A DNA stretch of 64,000 nt from Dactylosporangium aurantiacum (lineage in GTDB: Bacteria; Actinomycetota; Actinomycetes; Mycobacteriales; Micromonosporaceae): contig NZ_JNYJ01000045.1 of assembly GCF_000716715.1 (NCBI RefSeq), positions 1-64,000 on the forward strand, given 5' to 3'. Below are positions 58,609-64,000 of this stretch, in pieces. Each line of letters opens with the position of its first letter. Positions within the stretch are counted from its first letter, which is position 1. The notes beneath the pieces were generated by a model. It was given only the letters and a program-made list of their open reading frames with translations. It was not told the DNA's origin and searched no databases. A program made the position numbers and the translations under genes.

Positions 58609-60750
58609 TCAGTCGCCGGCCGCGCGCAGCTCGACCAGCACCTCCGACAAGGCCGCCGGGTCGCAGTCGCCGAACGGGACGTGCCGCGTGCGCCGCAGGT
58701 GGTCGGACCAGGCGTCGTCGACCCACAGCTCGGTGACGCGCTGCGGCGGGCCGCCGGTGGCGGACCAGGTGGTGATGCCCGGTTCCATCTCGGCCACCAG
58801 CGCGAGCCCGCCGGGCAGCCGGTGCCACAGCTGGGTGTGCAGGCGCTGTGCCGTGTCGTGCCCGTTGCCCTGCCAGCCGCGGCGCAGCAGCCCCAGCACG
58901 TGCTCCGCCGGCACCGGCCCGGGACCGGCCAGGCTGGTCGCGGCCCGCTCGGCCCCGGTCAGGACCACGACGGGACGGTGCAGTTGGGGCAGCGGCGGCA
59001 GGATCTCGTAGTCGGTGAACAGCCGGGTCCAGCGGGGCAGGTCGGTGCCCAGCTCGGCCGGGTGCACGACGCCGAGCGGCGCGTCCGGGTCGACCGTCGC
59101 GGTGCCGTCCTCGACGTCGGCGAACGTGCCGTCCTCGGCGATGCGCAGCGCCCGGACCAGCCGGGCGCCGGGGCCGTACTCGCCCCACAGCAGCCGCCGG
59201 GCGAGCGGCCCGAGGATCGGGTGCGGCAGCACGACCGCCGCCAGGTCCCGCGCCGGGCGGAGCCGGCGGGCGAGCATGTCCCGGTGCAGGCGCGCGACCT
59301 GGGCCGCCGCGGCCGCCCGCAGGTTCTTCCTGAACGTGGCGAACGTGTCGTACGCCGCCGGGTTCGTGTCCTTCGCGCCGGGCTTCGGCGGGCGGGCCAG
59401 CCGCCGCCCGGTGGCATCGACGACGTGCGCGGTGAGGTGCTCGTCGGCGATCACGGCGAAGGTCCGCGGCCCGTAGTCGAGGGTGATGCCCCGGTCGAGG
59501 CCGAGCGTCGGGGCGAGCCGGTCCGCCAGCTGCGTCACGGTCAGCCCGCGGCGCCCGGCGGCCTGGGTGAGGTAGACGGCGGCCCGTTCGTTCGTCGGCC
59601 CGCCCGACATGCCCTCCTCGATGGACAGCAGGTGCCGCAGCGCCGCGTCGGTGCCGGCCGTGGCCAGCACGGCGAGCCCGTCGATGGCCCGCGCCCACCG
59701 GCTGCGGGCGGGCCACGACCGGACCAGCGGGGCGAGCACGTCCATCGTGGCGTCGTCACCGACGTGCGCCTGCGCCAGCACCGCCCACGCGTGCCCGGCC
59801 GGCATGCCGTCGGCCAGCCAGCCCTCCAGCAGCGCCCGCCCGAGCCGGGCCAGGCCGGCGGGGTCGCAGGCGGCGATGAGCTTCTCCGCCTCCGGTGCCG
59901 GCGGCTCGACGAACGGCTGCGCGGCCGCCGACGACTCCACGGTCACCGGCATGCCGCCGTCCGGCGGTGCCGGGTCGCCGGGCGGCGGCTCGGGTGGCGC
60001 GTCCAGCCGCGACCAGGTGAGCGACCCGACGAGCCGCGCCACGTCGTCGGGCGGCATCGTGCCGCCGTCCGCCAGCGTGAGCTGCGGCAGCGCCCCGGGC
60101 CGGGCCCACGCCGGTGTCCTGCCGCCGCGGGCCGGCGGCGGCCCCCACAGGGGCACGTCGACACCGTGCCGGCGGGTGGCCCGCGCCACAGTCTCGGCGT
60201 GCCCGGTCGCGGTCAGGAACCGCAGCGCGTCCTCCGCCTGCTGGCGCGCCCGGCCGGGTCGCCCGGCCGCGGCCGGCGCGAGGGCCAGCGCGGCGGTCTC
60301 GGCGTGCCGGTGCAGCCACAGCCTGGCCCACAACCGGGCCGACCCGAGATGCCGCAGCCATCCGGCGACCAGCACGGCGGGCTCCGGCCCCCGGAACGGC
60401 AGCAGCAGCAGTCCGAGCCGGTCGGCGTCCTCCCCCGCGTCGCGCAGCGCGAGGGGCAGCGCGTCGAGCTCGAACCGGGCGACCGCGACCCGGTCGACGT
60501 CGAGGCGCGCCCGGTGCCGCAGCAGCACCAGCGACTTGCCCAGCAGCGCCCGCGCCGACGGCTCCGGCCCGCGGGCGACGAGCCAGGTCAGCTGCGCCTG
60601 CGTCAGGTCGGACAGGTGGTCGGCGCCGGTCACCGCGGTGACCCAGTCGGGCTGCTCACGGCCGTGCTCCAGCGCCGCGGCCCGCGACCACCACCGCTCC
60701 CGCTCACCGTCCTGCCACACCATGACGGTGCCCGGTACACCTGCCGCCAT
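58609..60750 (-). CDS. DUF4132-domain protein
   Basis: 713 aa soluble protein. The C-terminal 300 residues match DUF4132: RPPKPGAKDTNPAAYDTFATFRKNLRAAAAAQVARLHRDML, then PHPILGPLARRLLWGEY and a WDDAW-like end. The N-terminal 400 residues are helical, HEAT-like, and rich in Ala/Arg/Leu. DUF4132 proteins are often linked to WGR/MolR-type proteins; no biochemical role is established to my knowledge. ATG 60750 has GGGGGAGG 7 nt upstream. Divergent from the TPR gene. Confidence 0.82.
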   Translation of the reverse strand: MAAGVPGTVMVWQDGERERWWSRAAALEHGREQPDWVTAVTGADHLSDLTQAQLTWLVARGPEPSARALLGKSLVLLRHRARLDVDRVAVARFELDALPLALRDAGEDADRLGLLLLPFRGPEPAVLVAGWLRHLGSARLWARLWLHRHAETAALALAPAAAGRPGRARQQAEDALRFLTATGHAETVARATRRHGVDVPLWGPPPARGGRTPAWARPGALPQLTLADGGTMPPDDVARLVGSLTWSRLDAPPEPPPGDPAPPDGGMPVTVESSAAAQPFVEPPAPEAEKLIAACDPAGLARLGRALLEGWLADGMPAGHAWAVLAQAHVGDDATMDVLAPLVRSWPARSRWARAIDGLAVLATAGTDAALRHLLSIEEGMSGGPTNERAAVYLTQAAGRRGLTVTQLADRLAPTLGLDRGITLDYGPRTFAVIADEHLTAHVVDATGRRLARPPKPGAKDTNPAAYDTFATFRKNLRAAAAAQVARLHRDMLARRLRPARDLAAVVLPHPILGPLARRLLWGEYGPGARLVRALRIAEDGTFADVEDGTATVDPDAPLGVVHPAELGTDLPRWTRLFTDYEILPPLPQLHRPVVVLTGAERAATSLAGPGPVPAEHVLGLLRRGWQGNGHDTAQRLHTQLWHRLPGGLALVAEMEPGITTWSATGGPPQRVTELWVDDAWSDHLRRTRHVPFGDCDPAALSEVLVELRAAGD

Positions 60751-60842
60751 CGTCGCCGCCTCCCCCGCCGGTCCGCAGCCCGTATCCTGACGTATCCGCT
60801 ATGCTCGATATGACGGACCGTCGGGGGACACGGGGGCACGCA

Positions 60843-61721
60843 ATGGTCGACCAGCCGACCGCGGACAGCCTGTATCGGGACAGCGACCGCGGCATCGCCC
60901 TGTACCAGCAGGGCCGCTACCCCGAGGCGGCGGCGCTGCTGGAGCGGACCCTCGCCGCGTCGCGGCGGGTGCTCGGCCCCGACCACATCGACACCATCGC
61001 CCGGATCAGCTACCTGGCGATCGTGCTGTGGGGCATGGGCCGGCTCGACGACGCGCTCGCCATCCAGCGCGAGGCGGTCGAGGCGTCCGAGCGGGTGCTG
61101 GGCCGCGAGCACCAGGACACCCTCGCCGCCCGCAACAACCTGGCGATGATCCTGACGGACCTCGGCTCGCCGGCCGAGGCGGCCCGCATCCACCGGGATC
61201 TGCTCACGACGAAGGAACGGGTCCTCGGCCGCCACCACCCCGACATCCTCAACACCGTGGTCAACCTCGGCGCCTCCTACGGGGCGCTCGGCAACCACCG
61301 CGACGCCCTCACGATCAACACCCGGGCGCTGGCCATGGCCGAGCAGTCCCTCGGCCGGGAACACCCGTCCACCCTGACGATCCGCAACAACGTGGCGGTG
61401 AACACCAGCGAGGTCCACGGTCACGCCCGGGCCGTCCCGCTGCACGAGACGAACCTGACCCTGCGCCGCCGGGTCCACGGCCCGGACCACCCCGACACCC
61501 TGCAGAGCGGCCACAACCTGGGCGTGTGCTACCGCGAGGCCGGCCGCCCCGCGGAGTCGGCCCAGCTGCTGACCGACACGCTGCGCCGGTTCACCCGCAC
61601 CCTCGGCGCCGCCCACCCGAGCACCCTGAAGTGCCGCGACAGCCTCGCGAAGACCTACGACCGCCTGGGCCGCCCCGGCGACGCCGAGACCATCCGCGAC
61701 GGCGGCACCGTCACCCCGTGA
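60843..61721 (+). CDS. TPR (kinesin-light-chain-like) protein
   Basis: 292 aa made almost entirely of about six 42-residue TPR_12-type repeats with the recurring pattern A..L...L..RVLG.DHPDTL..R.NLA....LG (for example RVLGPDHIDTIARISYLAIVLWGMG). Such repeats bind other proteins and in actinomycetes often form parts of signalling or conflict systems. ATG 60843 has GGGGG 8 nt upstream; the in-frame ATG at 60801 lies inside the likely -10 TATGCT (60800-60805) and was rejected. Its 3' end overlaps the convergent NACHT-remnant gene by 11 bp. Confidence 0.85.
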   Translation: MVDQPTADSLYRDSDRGIALYQQGRYPEAAALLERTLAASRRVLGPDHIDTIARISYLAIVLWGMGRLDDALAIQREAVEASERVLGREHQDTLAARNNLAMILTDLGSPAEAARIHRDLLTTKERVLGRHHPDILNTVVNLGASYGALGNHRDALTINTRALAMAEQSLGREHPSTLTIRNNVAVNTSEVHGHARAVPLHETNLTLRRRVHGPDHPDTLQSGHNLGVCYREAGRPAESAQLLTDTLRRFTRTLGAAHPSTLKCRDSLAKTYDRLGRPGDAETIRDGGTVTP

Positions 61722-62472
61722 CCGCGGGTCTCGGGGCATCGGCTTCGAAGTCTTCCGCCTCACGTCGTGCGCTCAGGGAGGAAGGCAGCATATCCGCGTA
61801 CTCCAGTACCGCAGCGATCCGGACCAACGCGAGGCGGGGCGCGGTCAGATTTACCATTCGCCGCACCAGCCAGGTGATGAACGCTCCGTGACAGGCCTCG
61901 GCGAGCCGGACCGCACCGATCGGGTCCTCCTCGGCGTACGCCACGAACATCTGGACCAGCCGCAGCCGGGACAGCCACGGACCGCCGAACGTCTCGCCCG
62001 TGGTGAGGAAGGCGTGCTCCTGCCGGACGTACCGAGACCAGCCGACCGGGTCGTACACCTGGCTCTGCGGCACGCAGCGGCCATAGAGCTCCATGTCGGC
62101 CAGTTCCAGCACGTCGGCGAGGGCAGCGCGGCGGCGGGCGGTCGGCAGCAGCGCCACCGCGAACGGGATCACCTCCATGAGCCTGGTCCGGCCGGCGGGG
62201 TCCGGGGACGCTGCCAACGTGCGTTGCGTGGCCATCAGCCGGTCCCAGCCGTCGGGGTCGACCTGGGCGGCGCAGAACGCCGCGAGGTACTCGCAGATGG
62301 TCTGGTGGATGAAGTTGTACGTCTCACCGGGCCGGCTCTGCGCGAAGATGCCGGTGGCGATCTCCCGGTCGGCCAGGACCACCTCCGCGTCTGCGGTGTG
62401 GGTCAGCTCGGCCGTGATGGCGACGGCACGGTCCCAGGACAGCAGGTTGGTGTGCTGCCGCGGGTCCGTCAT
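61711..62472 (-). pseudogene. C-terminal remnant of a NACHT/STAND NTPase
   Basis: 253 residues from the ATG at 62472. The segment YNFIHQTICEYLAAFCAAQ near residue 60 matches the conserved F.H.T..EYLAA helix that follows the NTPase core of NACHT/STAND proteins, and the rest is the helical sensor-like region. No P-loop, Walker B or N-terminal effector domain is present, and upstream the strand is occupied by the divergent CU044_2847 gene. It therefore looks like a truncated STAND gene, or a small protein built from its C-terminus. The start is uncertain; the frame extends further upstream. Confidence 0.55.
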
Positions 62473-62518
62473 GGCCGCGCGGATAGTGAGTGGATGCACA
62501 GGACGGTACGGTGTCGCC

Positions 62519-62884
62519 ATGAGTGAGGCGGCGGTGGCGGATTCGGTTGTGGTGCAGGTGGTCGACGTCGCCGGGGGGCGGGAGATCTCGTGGGGCGACG
62601 GGGCCGTGGAGCGGCTGCGGGACCGGCTGTCGGACGTGCAGGCGGCGGTCGTGGCCGGGGTGCGGGCCGTCGCGGCGAACGTGACGCCGGACCTGTCGGG
62701 GTGGGAGGTCGCCGAGCTGCAGGCGAAGTTCGGGGTCACGCTCACCGCCGAGGCCGGCGTGGTGGTGTCGCGGGCGACCACCGGGGCGACGTTCGAGGTG
62801 ACCGTCACGCTGCGGCGGGCGGCGCACCAGACGGTGGACCCGAGCGGCCCGGGCGACCAGGGCGGCCCGGCCGGTCAGGGCTGA
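62519..62884 (+). CDS. CU044_2847 family protein (trypsin-co-occurring domain)
   Basis: 121 aa. N-terminal VVVQVVDVAGGREISWGDGAVERLRDRL, a helix QAAVVAGVRAVAANV, then the family core SGWEVAELQAKFGVTLTAEAGVVVSRATTGATFEVTVTLRR, as in CU044_2847/Trypco1 proteins. These occur next to trypsin-like proteases in actinobacterial conflict loci. Here the TGA overlaps the ATG of the protease gene (TGATG). The -10-like TACGGT (62507-62512) lies 6 nt before the ATG, so transcription is probably leaderless. Confidence 0.85.
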   Translation: MSEAAVADSVVVQVVDVAGGREISWGDGAVERLRDRLSDVQAAVVAGVRAVAANVTPDLSGWEVAELQAKFGVTLTAEAGVVVSRATTGATFEVTVTLRRAAHQTVDPSGPGDQGGPAGQG

Positions 62885-64000
62885 TGATCGACGGGCGGAT
62901 CGTCGCCGGGGCGGCGGACCTGGGTAGCGGGTTCTGCCTGACGGACCGGATCGTCGCGACGGCGGCGCACGTGGTGCGGCACCGCGGGCCGCAGGAGCTG
63001 GAGTTCGTCACGGCGGCCGGGGTACGGCTGGCGGTCGAGGCCGTCCACGCGGACCCGGCGATCGACGTGGCGACGCTGCGGGTCGCGGAGTCGCTGGCGA
63101 TCGTGCCGGCCTTGACGCACGCGGTGCTGCGCGCCGAGTGGCGGGTGACGGCCCGCCCCCGCGACCACGACGCGCAGCTCACCGGGACGGTGACCGCGAC
63201 CGACCACCTGGTCGTCAACCAGGGCGGGCACGAGATGACGGTGCTGCAGCTGCACGTGGCGCAGGCGCTGCGCGACTACCGCGGGTACTCCGGCAGCGCG
63301 GTCACCGTCGACGGCGCGGTCGTCGGGGTGCTGGTCGAGCAGGTGCCGGAGCGGGTCGCCGCGGGCGATGGCCGGCGCGCCGCGGCGAACGTGCTGTACG
63401 CGGTGCCCGTCGCCCAGGTGGTGCGGCGCTTCCGGCTCGGCGTCGCGGTCGGCCGGGCCGACCGGGGCGACCAGGTGCTGCCCGTGCACCAGCTGCTGGA
63501 CACCGCGTACTTCGACCTGGACCAGCTCAAGACGGCGATCCTGGAGGCGGTGGCGGCCGCCGGCGGGCGGTTCCTGGTCTTCGGTGTCGACGCCGGCGAG
63601 CAGGCCGTGGTGGAGAACCTGTGCGCGTGGCTGCGCCAGTACGTGGGTGAGACGGCCCGGCAGCACTGGCTGGACCTGAGCGCCGAGCTGCACTCCGTCG
63701 ACACGGCGGTGCGGGCGGTGACCCGGTACACCGGGGTGCTCGAGGCACGCAACGTGATCTGCCCGGTGGCGGTGCGGGGCGCGCCCGCCGCCGACGTCGC
63801 CGAGCTGGTGCGCCGGGTCCGGGAGGCGTACGGGCGGCCGAAGCGCTGGTGCATGCTGTTCCTGCTGGGGGTGCCGGCGGGCGGGTTCCCGGACGGGGTG
63901 ACGGCGCTGCCCCGGCCGCGGTTCGCGCGCCGCGACGTGGAGCGGTGGGCGGCGCACGTGACGGTGTCGAAGCGCTGGCCGCGCCCCCTCGCGGCGGCGT
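62884..64000 (+). CDS. Trypsin-like serine protease with C-terminal domain (runs off edge)
   Basis: At least 372 codons, open to the end of the window. Chymotrypsin-fold protease in residues 1-180: His29 in VATAAHVV, Asp61 in DPAIDVATL, Ser136 in GYSGSAV, an intact triad with no signal peptide, so cytosolic. From about 200 a second domain (YFDLDQLKTAILEAV...RFLVFGVDAGEQAVVENL...) and from about 320 LFLLGVPAGGFPDGV...PRFARRDVERW resemble the effector-associated and inactive-STAND regions found after trypsin in NTP-dependent conflict systems; that part is inference. Coupled to the CU044_2847 gene. Confidence 0.85.
   Translation, partial: MIDGRIVAGAADLGSGFCLTDRIVATAAHVVRHRGPQELEFVTAAGVRLAVEAVHADPAIDVATLRVAESLAIVPALTHAVLRAEWRVTARPRDHDAQLTGTVTATDHLVVNQGGHEMTVLQLHVAQALRDYRGYSGSAVTVDGAVVGVLVEQVPERVAAGDGRRAAANVLYAVPVAQVVRRFRLGVAVGRADRGDQVLPVHQLLDTAYFDLDQLKTAILEAVAAAGGRFLVFGVDAGEQAVVENLCAWLRQYVGETARQHWLDLSAELHSVDTAVRAVTRYTGVLEARNVICPVAVRGAPAADVAELVRRVREAYGRPKRWCMLFLLGVPAGGFPDGVTALPRPRFARRDVERWAAHVTVSKRWPRPLAAA

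Noticed and set aside
60801..60842. Upstream ATG of the TPR gene
   Set aside because: It overlaps the likely -10 hexamer TATGCT, so it could not be on the transcript; ATG 60843 has GGGGG upstream.
1..64000. tRNA, rRNA or riboswitch genes
   Set aside because: I looked for T-loop GGTTCGA-type sequences and conserved riboswitch cores in the intergenic gaps; the few GGTTC matches lie within coding regions without cloverleaf pairing.

Overview
The window is very GC-rich DNA with GC-ending codons, GTG/TTG starts, many stem-loop terminators without U-tracts, proline/alanine-rich tails, and actinobacterial families (SARP/BTAD regulator, SPW-repeat protein, DUF6131, CU044-type proteins, CBM2-GH48 cellulase). 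It is almost certainly chromosome of a filamentous actinomycete, and the family mix suggests Micromonosporaceae; the genus is inference. No rRNA, tRNA or CRISPR array was found.

Layout. 0-1.1 kb: the first 25 codons of an IS transposase running off the left edge, then a repeat-rich stretch with an 8 x 17-bp tandem array. 1.1-9.7 kb: DHA2-type exporter, ABC-F ATPase/PPOX oxidoreductase/Nudix run, permease-like membrane protein, TPR-like protein, secreted I36-like protein. 10-12.9 kb: small and medium membrane proteins. 13-16.3 kb: MoxR-like AAA+ ATPase with VWA partner. 16.4-25.5 kb: LysR/DJ-1 pair, three tandem paralogous membrane proteins, FKBP, adenylate kinase, phosphoglucomutase, truncated haemoglobin, DinB protein overlapped by an acyltransferase, SPW protein. 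25.7-28.8 kb: secreted GH48 cellulase behind a near-perfect CebR-type operator. 28.9-32.6 kb: large SARP-ATPase regulator and small upstream gene behind an 11-bp-period heptamer repeat. 32.9-33.8 kb: CHASE3 sensor without kinase.

33.9-40.5 kb: one dense minus-strand run encodes a complete phosphotransferase system (EI, HPr, IIA, IIB, IIC), a zinc dehydrogenase, a 1-phosphofructokinase-type kinase and a DeoR repressor, read as polyol uptake and conversion to a ketose bisphosphate. 41-45.4 kb: two-component system, glutamate synthase small subunit, ArsR/SRPBCC pair with a textbook operator.

45.6-58.5 kb: glycan-degradation region. A secreted GH95-like protein and a Tat-exported GH99 enzyme share fascin-like C-termini; 3 kb on lie an L-fuconate dehydratase and a ribose-type sugar ABC transporter. 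The GH95-like and fuconate dehydratase promoters share a 14-bp motif (13/14 identical), suggesting one fucose-glycan regulon. Between them is a transpeptidase-like protein in which all three catalytic motifs of penicillin-binding proteins are lost.

58.6-64 kb: DUF4132 protein, TPR protein, a NACHT/STAND C-terminal remnant, and a CU044_2847 (trypsin-co-occurring) protein translationally coupled to a trypsin-like protease that runs off the right edge. This resembles the edge of an NTP-dependent biological-conflict locus.

Many genes appear leaderless: a TANNNT -10 hexamer lies exactly 6-7 nt before the start codon in at least eight genes, and this was used to choose starts.
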